Positions 6,371 to 13,955 of a DNA stretch of 15,400 nt are shown here, piece after piece. The position numbers and the translations under genes were made by a program. The stretch's first letter is position 1. Each line of letters starts with the position of its first letter. The notes under the pieces were generated by a model that saw only the letters and a program-made list of their open reading frames with translations, made no database searches and was not told the origin of the DNA. The stretch is from UBA4660 sp002405435 (GTDB lineage Bacteria > Bacteroidota > Bacteroidia > Flavobacteriales_D > Sanyastnellaceae): NCBI GenBank assembly GCA_036747335.1, contig DAIOCL010000061.1, positions 1 to 15,400 of the forward strand. Direction: 5' to 3'.

Positions 6371-9067
6371 TTATTGCTTTATCACCTTCACCGTGGTCTG
6401 TTGTTCACCAATGAAAAGGTGAAGGAAATACACGCCTGCAGACTGCGGTGTGAGATCAACGCGGTGCAGGTTTTCACCGCTCCGGTTTCCGAGTTCAACC
6501 TCCTGTACCAGCCTGCCCTGGGCATCGGTAATCATAAAGCTCACTTTCTCGCCTGAGAGCCCGGTCATGTTGAGCGTGAATTCGCCCATCGTGGGGTTAG
6601 GGCTCACCTTTATGGAAAGGCCATTGCTGAGTTCTGCAATACCCACATATTCGTCAATGTTGACAAACGTGGCCAGAGAACGTTCGCATCCGTTGGCATC
6701 GGTCACCATCAAGGTGTAGTCACCGGGTGGCAGATTGGTGGGGTCTTCCTGGGTAGAAACCACATCGCCATCCGGATCTGTCCACTCGTAGGTATAGACA
6801 GGCGTTCCACCGCTTACGTTTACAGAGATTGTTCCGTTGTTGAGATCTACCCCTGTCTCATCAGTAGAACCTGTCACTGTCAGTACCAACTGAGAAGGCT
6901 CCGTTACCTCAACATCTACCTCGGCTGCACAACCGTTGCCGTCTACAGCGGTAATGGTGTATTCATCGGCATCGAGACCGTCGAACTCATTGGAAGCCTG
7001 TTCACCCGTGTTGTCAAGCTCATAGGTGAAGTCACCCACACCACCGGAGGCTGAGGCCGTTACAGTTCCGTCGTTGGAACCAAAGCACAGCGCGCTGGTG
7101 GTTGTAGCTGTAACCGCAACCTCCTGTGGCTCCACGACCACGACGGTAACAGTATCGGCGCAAGCATTTACATCTGTCACGACGATGGAGTACTCATCTG
7201 GTCCGAGACCCAAGAAGAGACCGCTGGTGGTTCCGCCGAGGCCGATATTATAGGTGTAGGTCGGAGATCCGCCGGTTGCCGTGGTGATGATCTGGCCATT
7301 GCCGAATCCGTTGCAGGTGATGTCCGTGGCGGTAGCATTGGCCTGCAGTTCGCTGGGCGCCATAACGGTCACACTGCCGTCATCGTCGCAGCCCTGGCTG
7401 TCGAGCACATAAATGTCGTATTCACCTGCGCCCAGTGCACAGAACTGGTTAGAGGACTGGTAATTGACACCATTGAGACTATACTGTATGGCACCGGCAT
7501 TGCCTCCGGTGGATGTAATGGTGATACACGCATCATCCTCATAGGAGCAGGTGGTCATGGTAGCCGATCCAGAGGCCACGAGGGCCGCAGGGCCGGGTAT
7601 GGTGAAAGTATCTATATCAGTGCACCCGTTGGCATCAATTCCGTATACCGTTTGCGTACCCGGCAGGAACTGATCGAGAAAGATATTTCCTTCCAGGTAG
7701 GTACCGCCTTCCTGAAAAGTATAATCCACATCTCCAACACCACCAAACCAGCTCAGTTGAACGCCACCATCGGGGGTGTCATGGCAGGTAGCTGCAAATG
7801 TGTTGTTGATGGTTATGTTGAGGTCGGCCGGCTGCGTAATGTTGAAGTTCGGGAAGGCAAAAGTGCATCCATTCGCATCGATCGCATCCCAGTGGTATGA
7901 ACCGGCTGCAAAGGTTGTATAGGCCGGACTCGAAAGACCGGAAGCCACTGTGGCATTGTCAGCGTTGTTCGTGAGCGTCCAGGAAACGGGTGCCGTTCCG
8001 CCTGAAAAAGAGCTCGTGTGGCTGCCATCGGAGAGCCCGAAGCAGGAAGCGGGCGTAGAGACCGTACCGCTTAGGGTTACTGGCGCGGTGTTAAAGGTAA
8101 TAGTGGTCTGTTGCTGGCATCCCACAATGCCACAGGCAACCGCACCGGGCTGTCCGGCCAGGAAGTATTCGTCAACTACCGTCACGGTGTAGGTGCCGTT
8201 CTGCAGGTTGTCAAACACCCCTGTGAGGTTGTTCTGTCCGTTCATATAGTAACGCACGAAACCTTGTCCGCCCGTATGGCTGAAATCTACACTGCCATTC
8301 AATGAACCCGCGCAGCTCGGGGGGGTCAGCACTGGGGTGCCTAGTTGGAGGTCACACGGATAAACACACTGGCCATTATCCACTTCTGCCAGGGGGTTGT
8401 AGTTGCAGGCATCACTGTCAAGACAGCCGCCCAAAGAACCCAAACTTAAGCCGGTCTGCTCAATAGGGTCAGAAACATCATTGTTGATGAAGTTGGGCCA
8501 CACCTGGGCGTTTATGTTAATGGTTAGCTCATTTCCGCAATGGGTAAACTGACCCAACAGGATTTTCAGATCGGCTCCGGCCATGGCGTTAGATGACCCG
8601 GTGGGGGTAAACCAGGCGCCGCCGACAATATCATCCATGAGTATATCTCCTCCGCAAGCACCATTGAAAATGGTCGGCCAGGGTTGGCCAGGACTGTTTA
8701 GCGTATAGATCTGCGCGCCGGGATCAGACGTGCATGCCCTTCCGATCGTTACCCACGAATCGTAGCATAGGTCAGGAAAAAAAGAGCAAAAGGAACAATT
8801 GACCTGGTCTCCGGTGGGCGCCCCAACGGCTGAATTGTAAAAACAACAGTCTGTCTGAATGTAAAGGGGAGATCCCAATACGCCGTACACTACAGTAATC
8901 ATATCGTTTGCACTGGTCATATTGGCCCACAACCGCTGGGTCTTGTAATCGGATGAAATACCCGGGCAAGTACCATCGCAGATGGTTTCCAGCTCAAGGC
9001 TTACGATTTGAGCCTGACAGGCCGTTACCGATATGAGTACTGCAACAGAGAGTAAAAACTTCTTCAT
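6371..9067 (-). CDS. Secreted SprB-repeat protein with conserved Cys-rich N-terminal domain and T9SS tail (paralog A)
   Basis: An 898-residue protein. A signal peptide (MKKFLLSVAVLISVTACQAQ) is followed by a domain of about 190 residues with many cysteines and the core NCSFCSFFPD / CYDSWVTIG (about 90-109) and DDIVGGAW. Residues 215-239 are a Cys-rich module (GCLDSDACNYNP...DNGQC). About seven repeats of roughly 75-85 residues follow (245-803) with the SprB-type pattern: Cys-x-G-x2-(D/N)G near the start, a central GG-x-Y/F-T-Y, then Y-x-(V/I)-x-V-x-D-x-NGC. The tail from about 810 (VSPNP...GRLVQEVELG...GVYFLHLFIG...KVIK) is a type A T9SS sorting signal. It is probably displayed on the surface or released, with an adhesin-like build, but no ligand or activity can be read. 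It is a tandem paralog of the gene at 9311-12025, has its own TATATTTG box and terminator, and starts at the ATG at 9067. Confidence 0.9.
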   Translation of the reverse strand: MKKFLLSVAVLISVTACQAQIVSLELETICDGTCPGISSDYKTQRLWANMTSANDMITVVYGVLGSPLYIQTDCCFYNSAVGAPTGDQVNCSFCSFFPDLCYDSWVTIGRACTSDPGAQIYTLNSPGQPWPTIFNGACGGDILMDDIVGGAWFTPTGSSNAMAGADLKILLGQFTHCGNELTININAQVWPNFINNDVSDPIEQTGLSLGSLGGCLDSDACNYNPLAEVDNGQCVYPCDLQLGTPVLTPPSCAGSLNGSVDFSHTGGQGFVRYYMNGQNNLTGVFDNLQNGTYTVTVVDEYFLAGQPGAVACGIVGCQQQTTITFNTAPVTLSGTVSTPASCFGLSDGSHTSSFSGGTAPVSWTLTNNADNATVASGLSSPAYTTFAAGSYHWDAIDANGCTFAFPNFNITQPADLNITINNTFAATCHDTPDGGVQLSWFGGVGDVDYTFQEGGTYLEGNIFLDQFLPGTQTVYGIDANGCTDIDTFTIPGPAALVASGSATMTTCSYEDDACITITSTGGNAGAIQYSLNGVNYQSSNQFCALGAGEYDIYVLDSQGCDDDGSVTVMAPSELQANATATDITCNGFGNGQIITTATGGSPTYTYNIGLGGTTSGLFLGLGPDEYSIVVTDVNACADTVTVVVVEPQEVAVTATTTSALCFGSNDGTVTASASGGVGDFTYELDNTGEQASNEFDGLDADEYTITAVDGNGCAAEVDVEVTEPSQLVLTVTGSTDETGVDLNNGTISVNVSGGTPVYTYEWTDPDGDVVSTQEDPTNLPPGDYTLMVTDANGCERSLATFVNIDEYVGIAELSNGLSIKVSPNPTMGEFTLNMTGLSGEKVSFMITDAQGRLVQEVELGNRSGENLHRVDLTPQSAGVYFLHLFIGEQQTTVKVIKQ

Positions 9068-9113
9068 GGGTGCTATGTAAAATTTAAGTTGTTTGAAGTG
9101 ATCTAAGGAAGGC

Positions 9114-9121
9114 CAAATATA
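9114..9121 (-). promoter_or_regulatory. Candidate -7 promoter box for SprB paralog A
   Basis: The minus strand reads TATATTTG, an exact TAnnTTTG match 46 bases before the ATG at 9067. No clear -33 element is seen. The rest of the 243-base gap (9068-9310) holds no gene I can support; its only other notable structure is a 7-bp inverted repeat at 9281-9305. Confidence 0.5.
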
Positions 9122-9310
9122 AACCTGCGTGCATTTTGTCCGCGACGTTATACGTTACGGCAAGAAGTTAAGTTATTCACTCAAAATACCACCCTCACCG
9201 CGCTAGTCAGACGAAAAACACGGCTGCAGGATGCCCCGCAAAATCAAGTTTCTATCGACAGAATTCACTACTTTATCGAACGTAAAGCCATGTTAGACCT
9301 TTACGCCAAC

Positions 9311-12025
9311 TCATACGCGCACCAGTTTCAGTACGACCCGGTGTTTTCCTGTAATGCTGAGGTGGTAGTAGCCGGAAGAAAGCATCGCGACGGGAAGGGC
9401 GAGACGCTCATGATCGGCCGGGGCATTTAACACCTGCCGGGTCGCAAGATGACCGGCCGCATCCCATAGCTCAACCACCAGGGGCTCCCCTCGCCAACCG
9501 GTCAGGTGCAAAAAGCATGATGCCGACGCGGGGTTGGGGCTTAGCCATGCCTGCACGCCTCCCATGGGCTCGGCTATACCAACACATATGTCGACAACGC
9601 CTGCAAACAAGGCCTGACAGCCATTAGCGTCGGTAGCGGTAACGGTGTAGGTACCCGCACACAGGTTGTCGGGTGCCGCCGCCTCAGACACGGTCTCTCC
9701 GCCGCCATCAACCCACTGCCAGCCATAAGGTCCGGTACCGCCGGAAATCGCTGCCGATGCCATTCCATCGCAGGCTGCAGAAGAAGAGGTGCAGACTGTT
9801 TCAATGCTGCCCGGTTGAAGCGGTGCAGGCTCCCCTACGGTTGCGCTGAAAGGGAACGCGCAGCCGTTGGCGTCAATCACCTCCAGCGCATAGGTTCCAC
9901 TGCTCAGGCCTTCAAACAAAGGCTCCTCCTGAGGAACGCCTCCGTTGAGGTAGAAGGTATAGGGCGCGTTGCCGCCGACCGCATCCACCGAGACCATGCC
10001 CGTGGCATCACCAGCGCATAGGGCATTAGAGACCGTTGCCGAGGCATCCAACGCATCCGGTTCATTGACCGCAAAGACCACATCCAGCACACAGCCTGCG
10101 GCGTCAGTGAACTGCACGGCATAGTCGCCCGGTGCAAGATCCGTGAAGAGGGTATTGCTTTGTTCGACACCATTGAGCGTCAGGATATAAGGCCCCCCTG
10201 CTCCGCCGGAAGGAGCCAACACCATGACGCCATCTTCATCTCCCTGACAGCTCACATCTTCAACCGTCTCGTTCGGATCAATGGCCGGCGGGCCCGGAAT
10301 GGCGAGTTCAAATGACTGCACACAACCATCTGCATCAGCGATGGAAAGCGGATAGACCATGTGCATCAATCCGCATACATCAGCACCTTCCGGGTATTCG
10401 ACGCCATTGAGGCTAAACGTATATTCTGCTCCGTTGCCCCCGGCTGCCGCAAAGGTGACGCAGCCATCTTCGGTATAGAGGCAGGTGGTGGGTGTGGTCG
10501 AACTGGCATTGACAATGGGATCCGGAGACGTGATGACAAAACTGGCCTGAGCCGTGCAGCCGGATGCATCCTGTCCAAACACCGTGTAGTTTCCTGCAAA
10601 TAACACCCCGTCGAACACCCCGCTCTCGATACTGAAAGGGCCTCCGGCCGAAAAGGAAAAATCAACATCACCGGTGCCGCCCAAGGCGCTGACCGTGGCT
10701 GATCCGGTGCCTGCGCCCGGACATTCCACCCCGGCCACCTGGCTGACCGCCAACTGCAACTGAGGTGGCGCAGCGATATTGAAACAGTTGGATGCGTATG
10801 CGCAACCGGATGCGTCTGTCACCAACCAGTAATAAGCGCCGGGTTCGAGCAGACAAAATTCACCCGCCGGAAGATTGAGGTTGCCGCCGCCAATAAACAA
10901 CCCGGTGTTGCAGTCTTTCAACTCTATATCCAGCGCGCCGGTTCCCCCCGAAATATCCACCTGCGCGCAGCCGTCTTCGTCGCCGTAGCACGAAACGGGC
11001 GTATTAAGCGCGTTCGCATAGACAACCGACGGGGTGTAGATTTCAACTTCCACTGCCAGCGTGCAGCCATCGGGCAGAATGGCATTACCCGGATTGCCGG
11101 GCTGGAAATACTCGTCAACCACAAGCACTGTGTAGTTGCCATTGCCGAGGCCACCGAAAACCCCTGTCAGGTTATTGTTCTCTCCAAGGAAGTAGCGCAC
11201 AAATCCTTCTCCACCCTCCACATCTATGTCAAGACTGCCATTACTGGAATAAGCGCACAGCGGATCGGTGGAAATTACTTCAGCCACGCTCAGGTTGCAG
11301 TATACGCAGGTACCTAAGGGTTCACAGTCTGCCGCCGGATCGTAATTGGCTGCTTCCGGATCCATGCAGCCGGGCTGCTCACATGCCACTTCGCAACCCG
11401 ATCCTACCGTGAGTCCGGTTTGCTGAATGGCTGGCGATCCCGGCCCGGCATACTGAGGAAATATCTGAATATTCACCGTCGCGCACAGCGACCCGCACAC
11501 GGTAAATTGTCCCAACAACACATCAAGGTCATCACCGGCAAGTCCACTCGGATTGTCAGGCAAAACCAGCCAGGCCCCGCCGATCACATCATCCATCACG
11601 ATGGCATTCGGGCATGGGGTTTCGTTGAATTCGTCTATCCAGGGCTGGCCGGGACTTTGGAGAAGAAAACCCGCACCGCAGTCCGCCGAGCATGCGCAGC
11701 CGATGGTCACCCAGCTGTCGTAACAGGCATCAGGAAAAAAACTGCAAAACGAACAGTTAACCGAACTGCCCGAGTTGCTGCCGAGGGCACTTTGGTAGAA
11801 ACAGCAGTCTGTGGTGATATAGAGCGGTGTTTCCTGCAGTCCGAATACCGTAGAGATTACATCGGACGGGTCAGTGCAGTGGGCATACAGCTGCACTGTG
11901 GTGTATTCCGGAGGGACACCCGGGCAATTGCCCGAACACAGGGTATCGAGATACAGGTATTGTACCTGGGCGTGCGCCTGAACCGTGCTGGTGAAGGCGA
12001 GCAAAAACAATACTTTTTTCATCAT
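9311..12025 (-). CDS. Secreted SprB-repeat protein with conserved Cys-rich N-terminal domain and T9SS tail (paralog B)
   Basis: A 904-residue protein with a clear signal peptide (MMKKVLFLLAFTSTVQAHAQ). Residues ~21-210 are the same Cys-rich domain as in the neighbouring paralog, with the core SVNCSFCSFFPDACYDSW almost unchanged and DDVIGGAW further on. Residues 215-243 hold a Cys-rich module (PGCMDPEAANYDP...GTCVYC). SprB-like repeats of about 75-85 residues then run to about residue 800; the first (EGFVRYFLG...NNLTGVFGGLGNGNYTV, split here) is the most similar to its counterpart in paralog A. The C-terminal ~85 residues (LSPNPASASCFLHL...LSSGYYHLSITG...LKLVRV) are a type A T9SS tail. The start is one of two adjacent ATGs (12025 or 12022). 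It has a TACCTTTG promoter box but no clear terminator after 9311, so read-through into paralog A is possible. The function is unknown; an adhesin-like surface protein fits the architecture. Confidence 0.9.
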   Translation of the reverse strand: MMKKVLFLLAFTSTVQAHAQVQYLYLDTLCSGNCPGVPPEYTTVQLYAHCTDPSDVISTVFGLQETPLYITTDCCFYQSALGSNSGSSVNCSFCSFFPDACYDSWVTIGCACSADCGAGFLLQSPGQPWIDEFNETPCPNAIVMDDVIGGAWLVLPDNPSGLAGDDLDVLLGQFTVCGSLCATVNIQIFPQYAGPGSPAIQQTGLTVGSGCEVACEQPGCMDPEAANYDPAADCEPLGTCVYCNLSVAEVISTDPLCAYSSNGSLDIDVEGGEGFVRYFLGENNNLTGVFGGLGNGNYTVLVVDEYFQPGNPGNAILPDGCTLAVEVEIYTPSVVYANALNTPVSCYGDEDGCAQVDISGGTGALDIELKDCNTGLFIGGGNLNLPAGEFCLLEPGAYYWLVTDASGCAYASNCFNIAAPPQLQLAVSQVAGVECPGAGTGSATVSALGGTGDVDFSFSAGGPFSIESGVFDGVLFAGNYTVFGQDASGCTAQASFVITSPDPIVNASSTTPTTCLYTEDGCVTFAAAGGNGAEYTFSLNGVEYPEGADVCGLMHMVYPLSIADADGCVQSFELAIPGPPAIDPNETVEDVSCQGDEDGVMVLAPSGGAGGPYILTLNGVEQSNTLFTDLAPGDYAVQFTDAAGCVLDVVFAVNEPDALDASATVSNALCAGDATGMVSVDAVGGNAPYTFYLNGGVPQEEPLFEGLSSGTYALEVIDANGCAFPFSATVGEPAPLQPGSIETVCTSSSAACDGMASAAISGGTGPYGWQWVDGGGETVSEAAAPDNLCAGTYTVTATDANGCQALFAGVVDICVGIAEPMGGVQAWLSPNPASASCFLHLTGWRGEPLVVELWDAAGHLATRQVLNAPADHERLALPVAMLSSGYYHLSITGKHRVVLKLVRV

Positions 12026-12042
12026 TTTTTGCTTTGGGATGT

Positions 12043-12050
12043 CAAAGGTA
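12043..12050 (-). promoter_or_regulatory. Candidate -7 promoter box for SprB paralog B
   Basis: The minus strand reads TACCTTTG, identical to the rnpB box, 17 bases before the ATG at 12025, which predicts a very short leader. No -33 TTTG is seen upstream. Confidence 0.5.
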
Positions 12051-12087
12051 TGGGCTGGCTGCCTTTGCGTTTGCTGCGTATTTAACC

Positions 12088-12118
12088 AAAAAAAAACCCG
12101 GCCATACGACCGGGCTTT
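12088..12118 (-). terminator. Rho-independent terminator of the starch-binding protein gene
   Basis: On the minus strand CCCGG and CCGGG (12114-12110 with 12101-12097) form a stem that can extend by a G-U and a C-G pair, followed by nine T (12096-12088). It lies 20-40 bases beyond the stop of the gene ending at 12139. Confidence 0.85.
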
Positions 12119-12138
12119 CTTAGAAATCTTTGGACAAA

Positions 12139-13863
12139 TCAGCGGATGCTGATGGTCCGTGTAACAGAACCCGATTCGTCTGAAACCCGGAGCGTATAAA
12201 TACCGCTCGACAGGGCCTCTACGTTAAGGTTAATCATTTGGTAGCCGCTTACAGTGCCTGAAGGACGTGAGAGAACCACCTGACCGACACTATTAATCAG
12301 ATCAATCTGCAGCGCAGACGGACGGGTGAGTTCCATCGAAACCTGCAGTTGGTCAACCGCAGGAACAGGAAACACGTTAAGTCCGCTGAATGCGGTGGCC
12401 TCATCAACGGAAACCACACAAGGGTTGCAGGTATCAAATACGAAACAGACCGCAACGGGATTGCCGTCAGCACGGGTGAGTTTGCGGTTGTCGCTGAATG
12501 CACCATTGTCAACACCACAGCCTCCTATGGAAGAGAAATCGGCAGACTCCTCAGTCCACTGCTCATCTACATTGAGGGTATCGAGGCCTACCACAAATTT
12601 GTAGAAGGCATCCACCGGACAGAAATCCGCAATGGTAATTGTCCAGGTGTCATCGCCGTCGATATCGCTCATCTCGAGGGCTCCCGACTGCCAGCCGGTG
12701 AAATCTCCCATAAGCCACATGCTGTAACCGGCGCCAACAGGCGTGCCTGCGGGCTCCTTCACTTCAAAGGTCACATCAGCTGCAGGCACGGTGGTACCAC
12801 AGGGGTCCGGAGAACCGAAGCATACGTTTGGAAGCGTCTGCGGCGTATCCGCTACAACGGCAATGGTGCGGTTTGATCCGCCTTCCCAACCGCCACCGCC
12901 CACGCGGAATTTGAACTCGTAGTTGCCAGGCTGAAGGGCAAGGGTAAGCGAATAAATGTTGTCATTGTCATCATCGCTCATCGGCGCACCGTCTCCCCAG
13001 TTGGTGAGGGTACCCATCAGATTGACCCCCTCCGTATCGTAGTCCTGGCAATTGGTGTTCATGTCCACATTAAAGGTGATAGACACCGGTTCTGAGCAGG
13101 GGTCGCAGGAATTGAAGCAGTAGAGCGGAAGCACTGTATTGCCGGCACCGACCGTTTCTGTGCGGTTACCACCGCCGCTGAGGCATGCACCGCTGAAACT
13201 TTCAGCCATACCGGTATCCCAGTTGTCATCATTTACGAATTTGTACTCGAATGTAGTGAGTGCACCAATGTCGTAGTATCCCTCGTAGATGTTGTCGCTG
13301 TTGTGGTCATTCAACTCAAACGCGCCCGGATCCCAGTCGCCGCTGTCACCATCGGGGTTTTGGAAGTTACCGGCCACGTGCACGCCATTGGCACTGCCAC
13401 CGCCCTGCAGCGAGAGATCAACACGGAAACGAACGGCATTGTTGCCGCAGGCGCCGCAGTTGGCATAGCAGGTATGGAAGGTAACCGCTCCGTTAACATA
13501 GAGGTACCTGTTGTCGTTGCCGTTTACCTCTACCTGACAGGTGGAGGGAACATCTTCGACGAAATCCCACCAGTCTCCATTGAGAAACTTAAACTCATAA
13601 CGCTGAGGAACCAGCGACAGCGTGATGCTGTATACCATGTCCATATCAGCGTCTGTCAATTCGTAAATACCGGGATTCCAGTTCTCCAAACCCGGATTGT
13701 CCGGTGTACCGTCGCCATTGGGATCCTGGAAGTTACCAGCGATGTGAACCCCGTTGGCAGATACTACCTGCCCGGTCATGTCCACTTCGAAAGTCACATC
13801 AACCTGGGCCTGCAAACAGACCATGGTGAGTGCTGCAATAAAAAAGGTGTATACTTTTTTCAT
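12139..13863 (-). CDS. Secreted protein with four AMPK/CBM48-like starch-binding modules and T9SS tail
   Basis: A 574-residue protein starting at ATG 13863 with a signal peptide (MKKVYTFFIAALTMVCLQAQ). Four related beta-sandwich modules follow at about 21-137, 142-256, 258-355 and 361-482. Each has the pattern V-x-F-x-V-(D/K), G-V-x-(I/L)-x-G-(N/T/D)-F/L, an acidic D-x-D-x-D-x-x-Y/W, (Y/F)-(E/Y)-(F/Y)-K-F, and in modules 1-3 a closing N-R; modules 1-3 also share a Cys-rich C-(F/Y)-x-x-C end. This is the layout of the AMPK glycogen-binding/CBM48-type domains that bind alpha-glucans. Residues ~490-574 (VFPVPAVDQLQVSM...GQVVLSRP...LSSGIYTLRV) are a type A T9SS tail. It is divergent from a GH13 enzyme, so a surface starch-capture role like that of SusE/SusF is likely, though the sequence type differs from those lipoproteins. 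A 65-residue upstream extension in frame crosses the promoter region and is rejected. Confidence 0.87.
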   Translation of the reverse strand: MKKVYTFFIAALTMVCLQAQVDVTFEVDMTGQVVSANGVHIAGNFQDPNGDGTPDNPGLENWNPGIYELTDADMDMVYSITLSLVPQRYEFKFLNGDWWDFVEDVPSTCQVEVNGNDNRYLYVNGAVTFHTCYANCGACGNNAVRFRVDLSLQGGGSANGVHVAGNFQNPDGDSGDWDPGAFELNDHNSDNIYEGYYDIGALTTFEYKFVNDDNWDTGMAESFSGACLSGGGNRTETVGAGNTVLPLYCFNSCDPCSEPVSITFNVDMNTNCQDYDTEGVNLMGTLTNWGDGAPMSDDDNDNIYSLTLALQPGNYEFKFRVGGGGWEGGSNRTIAVVADTPQTLPNVCFGSPDPCGTTVPAADVTFEVKEPAGTPVGAGYSMWLMGDFTGWQSGALEMSDIDGDDTWTITIADFCPVDAFYKFVVGLDTLNVDEQWTEESADFSSIGGCGVDNGAFSDNRKLTRADGNPVAVCFVFDTCNPCVVSVDEATAFSGLNVFPVPAVDQLQVSMELTRPSALQIDLINSVGQVVLSRPSGTVSGYQMINLNVEALSSGIYTLRVSDESGSVTRTISIR

Positions 13864-13897
13864 GAGTGTTGTGTGTTTATTTGTGGATTGCTGAGAT

Positions 13898-13914
13898 AGT
13901 GTACTTAATACACT
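13898..13914. promoter_or_regulatory. Candidate operator: perfect 6+5+6 palindrome in the divergent starch promoter
   Basis: AGTGTA-CTTAA-TACACT is a perfect inverted repeat between the two divergent starch genes. It lies immediately downstream of the minus-strand TACTTTTG box and overlaps a possible plus-strand box (TACACTTTG, one base longer than consensus). That position suits a repressor acting on both promoters. No regulator gene is in the window, so the binding protein is unknown. Confidence 0.4.
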
Positions 13915-13918
13915 TTGC

Positions 13919-13926
13919 CAAAAGTA
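13919..13926 (-). promoter_or_regulatory. Candidate -7 promoter box for the starch-binding protein gene
   Basis: The minus strand reads TACTTTTG, an exact TAnnTTTG match 56 bases before the ATG at 13863. The predicted start of transcription falls in or next to the palindrome at 13898-13914. Confidence 0.5.
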
Positions 13927-13951
13927 TTGTACTTCACTCCCGAAAGTATTG
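13921..13951. repeat. Nine-base direct repeat, 22-base period, in the divergent promoter
   Basis: AAAGTATTG occurs at 13921-13929 and 13943-13951, an offset of 22 bases, or about two helical turns. The first copy overlaps the minus-strand -7 box and the second ends 4 bases before the ATG of the GH13 gene. It may be an activator site or a duplicated promoter element. Confidence 0.35.
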
Positions 13952-13955
13952 ATCC

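Noticed and set aside
6025..6556. Two 129-codon + strand frames
   Set aside because: They run antisense through rnpB and the end of SprB paralog A. The conserved RNase P RNA elements explain the sequence.
9281..9305. Inverted repeat CGTAAAG...CTTTACG after SprB paralog B
   Set aside because: The stem is only 7 bp, AT-rich, with an 11-base loop and no T-run, so it is not supportable as a terminator. It may be chance.
6371..12025. Repetitive character of the SprB region as a possible CRISPR or tandem DNA repeat
   Set aside because: The repetition is at protein level with diverged codons. No short identical DNA repeats with regular spacers are visible.
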